Shown in pieces: positions 1 to 12,035 of a DNA stretch of 64,000 nucleotides. This stretch comes from Cladorrhinum sp. PSN259. Its lineage: Eukaryota; Ascomycota; Sordariomycetes; Sordariales; Podosporaceae. The position numbers were made by a program, and so were the translations under genes. The DNA lies in assembly GCA_033725935.1 (NCBI GenBank), contig MU867060.1:1454922-1518921 (forward strand), written 5' to 3'. Numbering within the stretch: the stretch's first letter is position 1; each line of letters starts with the position of its first letter. The notes beneath the pieces were generated by a model. It was not told the origin of the DNA and did no database searches. It saw only the letters and a program-made list of their open reading frames with translations.

Positions 1-264
1 GTCGGTGACCGCCTCGGTGGCCAGGCAGGACATGAGCTTGACGAGTTCCCCCCTGGGCAGCTCGGACGCGGGCCCGCAGTCATCGTTGTAGTAGCGAGAG
101 ACTAGGTCTTGTTGGGTGATGGTGATGGCTTCGTGCTCGGTTGTGCGACGGCCCACATCGACGAGGGTCACGTCGACCTGCCCGGCTTGGAGGATCTGGT
201 CACGGAGGAAGAGCAGCTCCTCAAGCTTGGTATCGCAAGTGCCTAAAAGTACCACTGTCGCCAT
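1..264 (-). CDS. UPF0261 (Tm-1 N-terminal-like) protein, 5' part only
   Basis: This is the first 88 codons of a gene that runs off the left edge of the window. The start is the ATG complementary to 262-264; the frame is open to the edge. The protein opens with a beta strand followed by GTCDTKLEEL, the signature of the UPF0261 family, and continues with a VDVG strand, as in a Rossmann-like nucleotide-binding fold. In tomato Tm-1 this domain forms the N-terminal half. The biochemical role of the fungal protein is not established; the tomato domain binds ATP. It is divergent from the TIM-barrel gene at 595, which matches the other half of Tm-1, so a shared function or complex is likely (inference). 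Confidence 0.85.
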   Translation of the reverse strand, partial: MATVVLLGTCDTKLEELLFLRDQILQAGQVDVTLVDVGRRTTEHEAITITQQDLVSRYYNDDCGPASELPRGELVKLMSCLATEAVTD

Positions 265-594
265 TTTATATATATATATATATATATTTTTCCCTCGCTG
301 GCTTATATTATTGTGATACTTTCCTTGTCATCATGTACACACATGAAAAAAAGTTGGCGAGAACTGGTGAAGGTTAAAAAGAATTACCCCATCGTGTGCT
401 TCTTTTAGTGGTGACCCCGCACATGTGTACACTAATAACACAACCGAAATTCCGAGACAGAACAGAATAATGACGTGGCTTTACACAACCCAAAAAACAT
501 GAAAATTTGTGTGCATGACATTTCGGTATCAAAGTATAGACGTCCTGCACTTCCAATATTGTCAGTTATCTTGAAACAAGGGTTCAAAACCACC
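265..594. promoter_or_regulatory. divergent promoter region of the UPF0261/TIM-barrel pair
   Basis: A 330-bp spacer separates the two divergent start codons. It contains an alternating TA tract at about 268-288 right next to the UPF0261 start codon, and no other gene. The shared spacer suggests co-regulation. No specific transcription-factor site is claimed. Confidence 0.5.
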
Positions 595-1506
595 ATGGCC
601 CCAACACTAGATCGGCACGAAGTGCTCCGAAACCTCCGCCAGCAAATCTCGGCCGGCAAAGCCATTGTCGGCGCCGGCGCCGGCATCGGTTTATCGGCCA
701 AATTCGTCGAAGCCGGCGGCGGCGACCTGATCATCATCTACAACAGCGGCCGATTCCGCATGGCCGGTCGAGGATCCCTTGCTGGGTTGATGCCGTACGG
801 CAATGCAAATGATGTCATGCTGGAAATGGTGAGCACCTCTGCCTCTCAGTCATCCCTTCTCACTTCTAAGACAAAACCCATCATGTAGGGAAAAGAAGTC
901 CTCCCGGTAGTCAAGCACACACCTGTCCTCGCCGGCGTCTGTGCCACGGACCCCTTCAGAAACATCCCTCGCTTCCTCCGCCAACTGAAGGAACTCGGTT
1001 TCGTAGGGATTCAAAACTTCCCGACGGTAGGACTCATTGACGGGCAGTTCCGCATTCATCTAGAACAGACGGGCATGTCTTACGACGCCGAGGTGGACAT
1101 GATCCGCGAAGCCCGGGCACTCGACCTGCTGACGACGCCGTACGTATTCAACACGGAAGAAGCAAAGAAGATGGCATCAGCAGGCGCCGACATTATTGTG
1201 GCTCACATGGGACTCACCACCAGCGGATCGATCGGAGCCAGCACCGGAAAGACCCTAGACGAGAGCGTCAAGTTGATCCAGGAAATCAGAGACGTCGTGG
1301 TGTCTGTGAATCCCCAGATCATTGTCCTGTGTCATGGCGGTTCAATTGCGAGTCCAGAGGACGCACAATACGTCCTTTCTCGGACGAAAGGAGTCCACGG
1401 ATTCTATGGTGCTAGTTCGGTTGAGAGACTGCCCGTTGAAACGGCAATTACAAATGTAACCAAGTCGTTCAAGGGGATAAAGCTTGGCCCGCAGACCGAG
1501 AACTAG
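595..1506 (+). CDS. TIM-barrel signal-transduction/PEP-hydrolase-like protein (Tm-1 C-terminal-like)
   Basis: Two exons (595-828 and 889-1506) flank a 60-nt intron and give a 283-residue protein. The start follows the context ACCACCATGG. The sequence has the GAGAGIGLSAKFVEAGG motif near the N-terminus, then regularly spaced strand motifs (GVCATDPF, VGLIDGQFR, DIIVAHMGL, IIVLCHGGSI, GFYGASSVERLP) typical of the TIM-barrel family related to phosphoenolpyruvate hydrolases. In tomato Tm-1 this barrel is fused behind a UPF0261 domain. Here the two are separate divergent genes. The enzymatic activity is unknown. Confidence 0.88.
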
Positions 1507-2478
1507 GGTCCCAAGATGGCCCGCCAGGCTAAAATAGCTTCAAAAGTTAAATTCGACGTCGAAAAACTTTATTCGTGTCATCATTGGTTACTGAGGAGTT
1601 CTATTTGCCAATCTGGCTTGCTCAAAATGTCAAGGTCTCCATCCCCCCCCCCCAAATGAGATGGGAGCCATGGTTTTGTCGGCTTCACCATGAGATTGGT
1701 TACTTCTACCGCGGTGGGCTCGGTCACTCGAATGTCACAGCCCTAGAAGAAAAGAATGAACCAACCAGGAGAGGATCGGAAGGGGTCGGAGAGGCAGCTC
1801 AACCTAAATTTTTTTTCTTCAGAGAACGAGTAAGGCTGCAACTGCCGATGCCTTCCCCTCTTTATCCTGATAAGCTCAAACAAGTTGACTGGTTGACCGC
1901 GATGAAACCAGTGTCTGCTGTGTCTGAGAGGTCTGGTGATTCCGATTTATTTCGGGCATATGCGCCGTCATCACCGTCTGCCCCCCTAAGCTCATTGGCT
2001 TTCCTGGAGACTAGGAGTCCCAAGTTTGTGCTCGTGCGTGGAAGACTGGGTAGAAAGCTCCTCACGCTCGAGAATCACAGTCCAATCATGAGTTCCAGAA
2101 GCTCGAAACATGCAGTGCCGAACTCGAGAGCAAGGAATCGGGACAACTGGATGATGCAAGCGATAAGTTATGGAAAGAGAACCTCTGCAGTTATCCATTT
2201 GCGTAATGGTGGAGTGAATTTTCTGCATGACATGTGTCCGTTGAACTCTCCATCAACCAATCCAGTTTCTGATTCAGAGATTAGTGATTGACCGGTGGGT
2301 GTCGCATTGGGGCCGCTCAGCTATGCAAGTGACCGAAGTTAGCAAGCCTGGCGTTCGTTCAACCCCACGATATCGCTATCCACAGTGGCCGGGCAAAGGT
2401 TGCACTAAAATGAGACACGGAACCCTGAGAGGGTTCCGCGATGTTGCCGATTTCATCCCGTTAAGCTTAGGCTTCATG

Positions 2479-2667
2479 TGTACGCGCCTTGGCGAAACAC
2501 GCAATTCTCCGGTTTGGTATTTTTAACGGGACAGAAATCAGTGGTTCAGCCATCAAGGAGCGAGGATGCGCAGTGAGGGTTGTGGAAGGCAAGACTGGGC
2601 GAAAAGAAGTCGAGAGGCTGCTTTGGGAACATGAATTGAGACCGCGTTTCATGGAGGGGAAGGGCTA
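2479..2667 (+). pseudogene. possible orphan terminal exon
   Basis: After a plausible acceptor (TTAG at about 2465-2468) the plus strand is open to TAA at 2665-2667. It reads with a protein-like composition, including FGIFNGTEISGSAIKERG and ending RFMEGKG. No matching upstream exon with a start codon was found. The family is not recognised. It may be the surviving end of a decayed gene, or a chance ORF. Confidence 0.25.
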
Positions 2668-3114
2668 ACTACCCTCCATCTCGAGTGAGTAAACAATCAA
2701 ATGTATTGCATTTCAGCATCTTGGTTCAATGATCGTATGATTTAAAGGAGTTTAGAATCAGGTACAGTCAGTCAATGCTCAATAGTAATTGGGTCAGATT
2801 AAACGTCTGACAACTCAGCAAGCCACAAAGCTTCTGACATCTATCCGTCTAGCGGGCCGATCCCCGCGAAGTTGGTGCACGGCTCCAAGCACGGTGGGCC
2901 TAGACGCTTCCCCGAAAATTTGATATCGAGCAATGTCTCGGCCTCTCAGAGGCAGTGGCGGCTGGAGCTTGGGAGATGAATGTTCACCGTTGGAAAGGGG
3001 ATCCCTGCATCTGTCAGAGTGTGCAAAAATGCCTGGACAAGACAAGCTTGAAGTCGAACTCCGGGATAACCCCACATTCATGTACTCTTTCAAGCACAAA
3101 TACTGCCAAGCTGC

Positions 3115-3244
3115 CCCCCCTCAAGGGCTTCGCCCGTCCCAAAACCTTGCAAAACACTCCCCTCAAAGCGTTTTCTCTCCCAGAACTTTCAAACAAAACA
3201 GCACCCCTCTCCAAGGCTTCTCTTGTCTCAAAACTTTCCAAGAC
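3115..3244 (+). repeat. three imperfect ~42-45 nt tandem units
   Basis: Three consecutive stretches follow the pattern CCCCTCAAGG..TT....CCCAAAAC.TTGCAAA. In one plus-strand frame they read as degenerate PLKxFxxPKxL units. They lie just upstream of the orphan gene at 3250, so they could be part of its leader or a decayed coding repeat. Confidence 0.4.
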
Positions 3245-3249
3245 ATTCC

Positions 3250-4020
3250 ATGCATATCGGCAATATGCGCGCATCGGAAGCCTCTCGCGGCGCTTCAGGC
3301 TCATCAGTCATTGATATTCCACCAGAGAGGATGGAACTCGAAGCCAGCCCTGAATGGGACCGCCACTGGGAGGAGCGTGTCCAACGCCTGAGATTAGAGG
3401 CGCAAAGAAAAACTTTAGACGTGCGTGATGTGACGGGCAACGATGAGATTGAGATGGATGCAGAAGAGACAGTTGGAAACGGTGAATACGTGTTTCTGTC
3501 GCCTAAAGACGTCTGCGGAGTGGTTATCGACATCCATAGTGGATTTGGGACGGTGGAGATATGGTGGGGGGGAGAACTGTTGGAAGAATATCATACTGGG
3601 CGACGGGGCCGTGTTAATGATCCGTTGATCCGTGACGCTGGTTTCATGTACTACGATGTTGAGGAATGGGAGTCATGCAGACTTGTAGGGCGACCGACCG
3701 TGTGGTTTCTGAGAAATACCGGTACACCCGCGTCTGAGGAAAGGGAGGAAAACGGCAACGGGGATCAAGACGAAGATGTGATGGAATTGGTCGACCACTG
3801 TATTGAGTTGGTCAATGACTGGCCCGAGCTGGAGATGCCACATGGCTCCCCGGAACACGAGAGACTCGGGATAGCGAGGTTGAAAGTGGTGTTGACCAGA
3901 TTCACGGGAAGGCCGACGTCGGATGAAATGGCCAGATATATATATTGGAGATTGACGGCAGCGGAAGAGAGGCCCGAGATAGTAGAGATGATTGAGAGGG
4001 AATCATTGGCAGGTAACTAA
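3250..4020 (+). CDS. hypothetical protein, no family recognised
   Basis: This is a single-exon frame of 256 residues from the ATG at 3250. A further in-frame ATG at 3223 would add nine residues; 3250 is chosen because 3223 lies inside the repeat leader. The protein is acidic and rich in Trp, Glu and Arg, with no signal peptide or membrane segment. A central part (FLSPKDVCGVVIDIHSGFG..EIWWGGELLEEYH) looks like a small beta-rich domain, followed by an acidic linker (GNGDQDEDVMEL) and a helical C-terminus. The length and uninterrupted frame favour a real gene, but no function can be assigned. Confidence 0.6.
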   Translation: MHIGNMRASEASRGASGSSVIDIPPERMELEASPEWDRHWEERVQRLRLEAQRKTLDVRDVTGNDEIEMDAEETVGNGEYVFLSPKDVCGVVIDIHSGFGTVEIWWGGELLEEYHTGRRGRVNDPLIRDAGFMYYDVEEWESCRLVGRPTVWFLRNTGTPASEEREENGNGDQDEDVMELVDHCIELVNDWPELEMPHGSPEHERLGIARLKVVLTRFTGRPTSDEMARYIYWRLTAAEERPEIVEMIERESLAGN

Positions 4021-4528
4021 TAAATTCTGACCTTTTGGTGATTTTGATGCAAGTTGCCACTAATTTTCAGATCTGAGCCAACAATTTCCATCCCGCTGAC
4101 TGTCCAGGTGCCCTGAGGTGTGGCTGCCCGCCCCTTCCAGGTTGCAGGGATGATGAAAATCAGCATCTCCGTGAGACAGGGGAAGGCACGACTGCTTATC
4201 ATCAGAACCAAAATTCAAAGATATGAGGAAAACGATCCCCACGTCTCTCCCCCCACGCTGAGGAACTGGGGAGAGGCCGCATCTAGATCCCCGCGGATAT
4301 CTACACCCCAAATCCACCACTTAAACTTATCGTCGCCATGAAATATCTTCCTCAGCCGCGAATCCTCTGTAACCTTCCTTTATCGTGACCCCTGAGGACG
4401 TCCCGGCAAAAAAGAAAAGAAAAATCATCCTTCAGGATGGGTATATTCGTATCAAGGTTCCCTTGCATTCTTCAACGCACGAGAATGAAGAAACGAGGGC
4501 CCATGTCCATCATGACGACACATTCACC
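4021..4528. other. 5' region of the GPCR gene
   Basis: This 508-bp spacer contains no supported gene. An open frame continues upstream from the chosen GPCR start to about 4385 but contains no in-frame ATG before 4529, so it is taken as 5' UTR. Confidence 0.5.
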
Positions 4529-5880
4529 ATGCTCTTCAACTTGAATCTTCAACACCTATCCCCTCGGGAGGCGCTTGCCGCGCCGACAGATCAACATGCC
4601 ATTTACACCCAGAGCGTCGTTATTTTGATCGTCTCTCTCATTTCCATCATCGGCACCGCATGGATCGGAGCGAGCTTCGCAGTGTTTCCCCAGCTCCGCA
4701 CCTTTAGACACCAGCTCATCATGGGATTGGCCGTCAGCGATTTCGCCATGGCATTCAATTTCCTCTTGTCTTCATCGCACAATGTGAGCGGACGCTTGAT
4801 TGGAGCGCCCGAGCAAGCCAAATTCTGCAGCTTCAACGGTTTCATGACGCAGCTGTTCGTGATTCAAACCGACTACTGGGTCTTGACGATTGCTATTTGC
4901 ACCTACCTTATTCTCGCCGACCACAAGAGATCTTCGGTATGGATACAGGGCCATCTACTTATTCTGTGGGCGCTCCCTTGGGTCCTGTCATCCTTGCTGG
5001 CTCTGATTGGCTTGCTCGTTCTTGGATACGGAGATATTGGAGCATGGTGCTGGTTCACTTCGGATGCCGTTCGATTATACGTCAACTTTGTTCAGAGATG
5101 GGCCATCGTCGTTGTGATGATGCTACTATACGCCCGACTCTACTATCTCCTCTTTCGAGCACATCGACATTGGAGGTCATTCGGGGACTCTGAATCTACA
5201 GGCGATGCAACTGGTGGGACTGGCAGTGGAAATGGATATTATGCGAGAGCTCTCTCTGGTCAGCACCGTCGGCTGAAGAAGGTATGTCACGTACAATACC
5301 ATGTCTTACATGACAAGACATTGACTGACCATTTCAGCTTGCGCGATTGATGCTGCTCTACCCCGTTGCATACGCCATCATCTGGACCCTTCCAACATCC
5401 ATCCGCGTTTACCAGACAGTCACTGGTCATTCTGCCCCGTGGCAACTGCAAACTATTGACAAGGCATGCATAGTACTTCAAGGTTTTGTTGATGCAGTCA
5501 TCTACGGATGGACGGAGAGCTCCTTTGCGAGCTGGCGTAACCTCCTGTTTCCCCGGCAGAAGCTTGTAGTCGAAGATGGCCACAACAAGCCAGCTGCGAC
5601 GACAATTCAGCTGAAAGACCGGCACCGAAACTCTCAGATCCGAAAACGACGAGACAATGAAATTCCCCCGGTATCTTCCAGCAGCATGGAACCCTTGGAT
5701 ATGTCCAATCAGATCGGCCTATCCGGCGGTATCACCAAGACGATCAAGGTAGAGGTCACTAGTTCGACCAATACTGATGGTGACAGCCACAGGGAAAGTG
5801 ATGTCGAAGGGATAGAGGAGGTTAATGATTTTTTGGCCCTGCAAAAGCCGGAGAAGCCATACTTTCCAGGAGGACCTTGA
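4529..5880 (+). CDS. cAMP-receptor-like (Git3/CRL type) G-protein-coupled receptor
   Basis: Exons 4529-5281 and 5338-5880 flank a 56-nt intron and give 431 residues. Seven hydrophobic helices are visible: TM1 begins at VVILIVSLISIIG, TM2 holds HQLIMGLAVSDFAMAFNF, TM3 follows the cysteine in FCSFNGFMTQ, and TM5 is IVVVMMLLYARLYYLLF. A long loop with a Gly/Ser-rich tract precedes TM6 (LMLLYPVAYAIIWTLP). The LAVSD motif and the ILADH segment after TM3 match fungal cAMP-receptor-like GPCRs. The Ser/Thr-rich cytoplasmic tail fits phosphorylation and desensitisation. It probably senses nutrients or other external cues at the plasma membrane; the ligand is unknown. Confidence 0.9.
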
Positions 5881-6135
5881 GCTTATTTTCTTTGTCTTTA
5901 TTTCACACTATGTCAGATAGACTATTGTACATTGTACCTACCCTTTCAAAGATTTCTAACTACATCGAGTCATTGTTTATAATGATACTTTTCCTCGCAA
6001 GGGCAGCAACTTGCCAAACAGAAGTCAAAACATGGTTTAACCTGCTTAGCACACTAGTGTGGATGCAAATGACGGAAAAAGAAATTCCGCAAAAAAAAGT
6101 TTCAATCACACTTGAGCACTGTGTGATTCATGATA

Positions 6136-6257
6136 TCATGACTGTGAGATTCGAACTCACGCCCTTTCGGACCACGGAACCTATTTATGGGTAGGAGTAG
6201 GTTTGATATCAAGGATGGACCTTAACGTGGCGCCTTAGACCGCTCGGCCAAGTTGCC
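6136..6257 (-). tRNA. tRNA-Leu(AAG) with intron, acceptor stem damaged
   Basis: The minus strand has a class II tRNA body: D-arm GGCCGAGCGGTCTAAGGC, anticodon stem CCACG/CGTGG around a loop with anticodon AAG, an intron of about 38-40 nt after position 37, a short variable arm, and a perfect T-arm GTGAG-TTCGAAT-CTCAC. The acceptor does not close: the 5' side GGCAACT meets 3' AGTCATG, so only the inner three pairs plus one wobble form. A functional copy would need AGTTGCC. This may be a recent pseudogene, or a gene whose last bases were altered next to a TCATGATATCATGA palindrome. Confidence 0.8.
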
Positions 6258-6610
6258 TTTTTTTGTTTATTGTTTGTTGAGATTGTTTGGAAATGTTTAC
6301 TAGTTATGCTTAGGTAGCTAGGTAGATAACATTTTTTGGAAGATTTTTGTGTGTTTAAAGATGGGATAGGTTGATAGAAGGGGAATGAAAGGGAATGAAA
6401 GGGAAGGGAAGGGAAGGGGATTGAAGGTAAGAAAATAAGCACGAAATCTAAACATGGGTGAATCATAAACTGACTTTCATTTTGAGGCTATGAGAGAGAG
6501 ATAGAGAGAGAGACAGGAGATAACGAAAATCCAAACGCAAGCACAATCACACATATTCATATCTTCCTGACGCACGTTTACAAAGATCGCAGTTTTTCCT
6601 CTGAAACATC
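6258..6610. other. spacer between tRNA-Leu and 5S rRNA
   Basis: About 350 bp with GGGAAT/GGGAAG purine repeats at about 6378-6422 and a GA-rich tract near 6490-6515. No gene is seen. Confidence 0.5.
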
Positions 6611-6730
6611 ACATACGACCATACCTTCAAGAAAACTCGGCATCCCGTCCGCTCTGCCATAGATAACCTTGAAAAGGGCCAGATCAGTACCCAGGTGGGT
6701 GACCACTGGGGAATCCCTGGTGTTGTATGT
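6611..6730 (+). rRNA. 5S rRNA: 5S ribosomal RNA, variant copy
   Basis: A 120-nt gene starts ACATACGACC and ends GTTGTATGT, and these ends pair as helix I. The hallmark fungal segments are present: ATCCCGTCCGCTCT, GGGTGACCAC and GGAATCCCTGGTGTTGTATG. A TTTT stretch follows at once as the Pol III terminator. Helix II and III bases differ from the common Sordariomycete 5S as I remember it, but the changes pair with each other (CCTTCAAG with CTTGAAAAGG; GGCA with TGCC). This points to a folded and probably functional dispersed variant rather than a pseudogene. Confidence 0.88.
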
Positions 6731-6941
6731 TTTTGGATCATTTTTTAGTCTTCTTGACTTCATCTCCGAGTCTTAAGAATGCAATCCCATTATCATTATT
6801 AAACAAATAAAGAAAAGAAATATAAAATATAAAGGCTAAAAGAGAAAGAAAGACTTGAAAACAACTTCAAGTCAACCGAAAAACCGTACTATCAATACTA
6901 TTCTTCCTAACAAATAACATCCAACTCGTAGATCCGGTATC
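6731..6941. other. short spacer, nothing seen
   Basis: AT-rich spacer between the 5S gene and the 3' end of the ankyrin gene. It presumably holds the 3' UTR of the latter. Confidence 0.5.
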
Positions 6942-8266
<1,325 letters not shown>

Positions 8267-9220
8267 TGTTTGATGTCGTGTAACGAGCGTTGTGTAACCT
8301 TTGGCTTGACTTGAGAGGAAAAAGAGAAGAGAGAGAAGGGATGCCACGTGGAAGAGAGTCGTCGACGTCGTTTTAACTGTCGAACTTTGACAGCACCATC
8401 TCGATGATATCTTAACTAAGCGGCCGTTTCTGTTGTGATTCAGGAAGAGAACCATCTATTGAACCAACCACAAACGCCCTCCTCCATGCAAACTGCCGAC
8501 TGGTGGTTCATCTGGCCTGTGATGTGAGCCATCATACAACACCGGTCCCCCGCGCTCCGGTCTCAATGAGTTGTTTTGAGTCCTTATTTGCCGTACTGGG
8601 CCTGATGCTGCTGCTTGATGCCGCATACTACTGCAAGTATCTCCCCAAGAGATTCAGCCCGGTCTCAGATTCTCGGAAGGAGATTTGTCGAGCGGAGCTT
8701 CTGTCCCGCCAGTTTGACGCCTCTGATTCATCCCCCACCCCCTTGTGCGTCTTTTGCGTCCGATTATTCATTGTGAAAAAAGTCAAACGCCACTGACTGA
8801 GAGGACGGGATGCCGTGGTGGTCCTTCCCCGGAAATATTTTGGAGTTATCAACCGGCACAGGGATCAACGCTTCGTTTCCACGTCGGGATTAGCGCTCAC
8901 CCCAAGCCGTTTTTGCCAAGGTCCCGGTCTCATTTGACAAAAAAGGCAGTGACCACTCACTGGATGCACAGCCCAGGGGCTCCGGTTTCCGCGACGGCGG
9001 GGAGCGGTCGGTCACGGTCTCCATCAGTGAGACAACCCACCTCCCCCCCCACTGCAACTGTGAGACCGGGACGAGAAACGAGAAGCTGCCAAAGTTGCGA
9101 CCTGCGTGAACCGATAAACCCCATTATTTCCCTATTTGCATATAGTATTTTATGACTTGACGTGGTGGCGTTTGTTTTTGGCTCGTTGTCAAGGAAAAAC
9201 TGGCCGTGCCCACTGAGGAG
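8267..9220. promoter_or_regulatory. divergent spacer, ankyrin gene / Zn2Cys6 gene
   Basis: About 950 bp between divergent genes. It contains no convincing coding region; a 97-codon plus-strand frame at 8503-8796 has poor context and no family resemblance. It is likely to hold both promoters. Confidence 0.4.
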
Positions 9221-11891
9221 ATGGACGAATCCGAGATGGTGCTGGGTGCCGCCGAGCCACAGAACAATGACACTATCAAGAGAGCTGTACGTACGTCTCT
9301 GTCTGTCTTTACTTTGGTCCCTGCCCCCAACAATCGTCGGTGAGCACTGGAATGTGGAATTAGCAAAATACAATTTTTGAGAGCCTTGCTAATGATAATC
9401 CCCAAAAGTGTGATCAATGCCGAACCAGAAAGGTATTTTCTTGCGCTCTGACCTGACTGCATCACAAGATATCACTTTGAAGTAAATGGACAACTGATAG
9501 GAAGCCTGCCTGTCCTTTGCGAACAAAACAGATCCGCTGTGGTAGAGAAACCCCAACCTGCTCAAACTGCAGGAACGCAAACCGAGTATGCAGCTCGACG
9601 GGAATGGGGCAGAGGCCCAAAGAGCCTCGCCAGAGAGTACTGATTTCACATCAATAGTGAGGACCTTCATTCCTAACAAACTTTTATTTTTTCTGACTGG
9701 TTTACAGCGAAAGGAAAATTGATTCGATGGATATGAGACTGAGTAAAATCGAGAGCATGCTGCAAAACTTGACCATGTCCATCAGCAGTCGGAGCCCCTC
9801 CGCTCGAGCAGAGAGTGTCGCCGGGACCTTGACCTCAGCCCACGCAGGTTCTTCCCCTGCTAATCACGGGGCCGAGACCGCATTTGCACCCGATGACAGT
9901 GATGGAGACTCGGAATTTGCTGGTGATTCCTCCATGAGGGCCCAGACCGAGTTTGCAGGCGAGATCCTCGAGAATATGGTCACGCGTACATCCCTTCATG
10001 ACCTCCATCCCGACATGCAGTCTGCCCTGTCATCTCTCAAGCAAATAGTTGACATGCAGCACCGCCCGAGCCCTCATGAATCCCGCTTTTCTCACGCCAA
10101 AAAACTGCCAAATGGAGTCCTCCGTGATATGCCAATGCCGTCGTACAAGATAGTTTTGGAAGTTCTCCGCGAGGTCAAAGGTACGTGCATGTGCATGTGT
10201 TATCGCTTGACTAACCCCAAGCAGATTTTCCGCCGGCAAGCTTCCCAACCATTTGCGCCTTCATTGCGGTCGAGGACTTCAACGAGCGATGCCGTCGAGT
10301 CTTTTTCCCAACCGAGGACTACGCCCTCACTCTCTGGGGAACCGTCAATGCGGGACTGTACTTCTTATTCCAAGAACGAGCGGCATCTTCAGAGGGGCCC
10401 CGTGCTGCCCAGCTGACAGAGTGTTCACACCTCTTCAGGGATAACCTCGAGACGGTACTCACCAACCTGCCCCTGGTAATTCCCGCCCACAGGGAGAGTG
10501 TAGAGCTCTTGCTGCTTGGAGTACGTCTCATGCCATTACATTCTCATTCCCGTGTCTCTTGGGTCTCGAGGCTAACACATTGGAACAGTGTCTTTATTCC
10601 ATCGAGACATCCAAGTATAGCATCGCCCGTGATCTCAATACAATGGCAGCCAGCATATGCATGAATCTTGGTTACCACCGCCTTCGTACCCCAACCACAC
10701 CAGAGCAGGAATCTAAAACGGTCCTGTTTTGGTTCTCATACATTCTTGACCGTGGTCTTGCCCTCAGGTTTGGTCGTGCAGCCATCATCAATGACTGTGA
10801 CATAACTGTGCCGAGGCGGATGAGCGACACCGTCAAGATTCCAAACGTGGCGTGGAAGATGGTGCTGGATCAGTGGATTGCTTATGCTGAGTTTCAGGGT
10901 CTTGCGTACAAGCAACTCTACAGCCCGTTGGCTTTAGCAGGACCCCCTGAGCAACGAGCTGAGAGTGCACGCAAGCTAGTCCAAACCCTCCGTACGTATT
11001 ATCATGATTGAGCTCGCCAGTCTACCGTTACTAAAAGCAAGAGGTGTTTAGTCAAACTAGTTCACGACCAAGAGCCACTCATTCGCCATGTGAGGGACAA
11101 GATCCGAAGTGAAGGCTTCGACTCGAATAGCTTATTTTCCTTCGATATGGCAATTCTTGCAGATGACCTGGTGTACGGGTCTGCCCTGACCTTGATCTAC
11201 CGCGCCATTCCCAGTCCGCCCGGCTCTCCCAGCACCTTTAACCCTGAATGTATTGAGGCCGCCAGACGGGCGTTTGCGAGCCACGAACAGTGCATGGCAA
11301 TGGCTGGCGAGAGTCTTTTTGTCAAAGCAGGGTATATTCAATGGTGCGTCTTTGCAATTTATTTGTGTTTCCCTCCCGCTCTCGTGGTCATGCTAACACA
11401 ACGCTGCAAGGAACATCATGCACGTTCCATTCATTCCGTTAATTATAATATTTTGCCACATTGTCGAGACGTCCAATATCGAGGATCTCCAGCGGTTGAC
11501 GGACTTCGTTCACGGCTTACAGCCTGTTTGTGCAGTGTCCGAGACAGTAGGGAAGCTTTACCGCGTCTGTCAGGTTCTCCTTAATGTCGCCACCCTCTGT
11601 GTCAAGACCAGAGAGCAGCGGCAACAAAACCCCCAGAACATGGATGTGACTGTGGCTGAAAATAATATCGATATGTATCTGAGCCAGCTAGGCTTCATGC
11701 CACCGTATGCTCCCCCGCAAAGCACGCCATTGTACGGGAGCACAGGGATGCCTGCCAACGCCGATTTCAGCGCGGACCAGGCAGCTCAGCTGGGAAGCTG
11801 GTTTTCTGGAAACACACACATTCTCGGTTTGCTGGAGGAAGACCTCTCTGGTTTCGAACCTAGCATGTGGCCCTCTAACGAAACCCAATAA
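9221..11891 (+). CDS. Zn2Cys6 (GAL4-type) fungal transcription factor
   Basis: Hand splicing gives eight exons (9221-9286, 9409-9432, 9532-9656, 9708-10180, 10225-10520, 10589-10991, 11052-11343, 11411-11891) and 719 residues in a continuous frame. Residues about 21-50 form the binuclear zinc cluster: KRACDQCRTRK, then CGRETPTCSNC and a final Cys in NRVC, all six cysteines in place. A short helix (RLSKIESMLQNL) suggests a dimerisation coil. The middle holds the fungal-specific TF domain, with LGYHRLRT and the FWFSYILDRGLALRFGR motif. The first intron ends in AAG. The target genes are unknown. It is nuclear and DNA-binding. Confidence 0.92.
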
Positions 11892-12035
11892 TTTAAAAGA
11901 TGCCGTAGCAGGGCCCCACGGCAACAGTGTTTTGGTAGAATTAATGGTCAGAGAAATCTTGAGTACTTTCGGTTTTCGGTAGATGTAGAGATCACTCAGT
12001 TATGTAATATAACCATAAGCTGGTAAACAGCTCCA

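Larger units (their letters stand above)
1507..3249. other. spacer with possible gene relics
   Basis: No complete gene is supported in this 1.7 kb. A G/C-poor stretch at 1645-1656 contains a C run. Positions 2090-2210 can be read as a short glutamate/lysine-rich stretch that breaks frame. Positions 2479-2667 look like an orphan terminal exon (listed separately). Positions 3115-3244 contain three imperfect repeats. Confidence 0.45.

Noticed and set aside
1575..2291. 238-codon plus-strand open frame
   Set aside because: Amino-acid composition is not protein-like, no start context, and it runs through homopolymers; it looks like a chance ORF.
8503..8796. 97-codon plus-strand frame with a hydrophobic segment
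   Set aside because: Lies in a promoter spacer, poor start context, no further support; a membrane peptide cannot be excluded.
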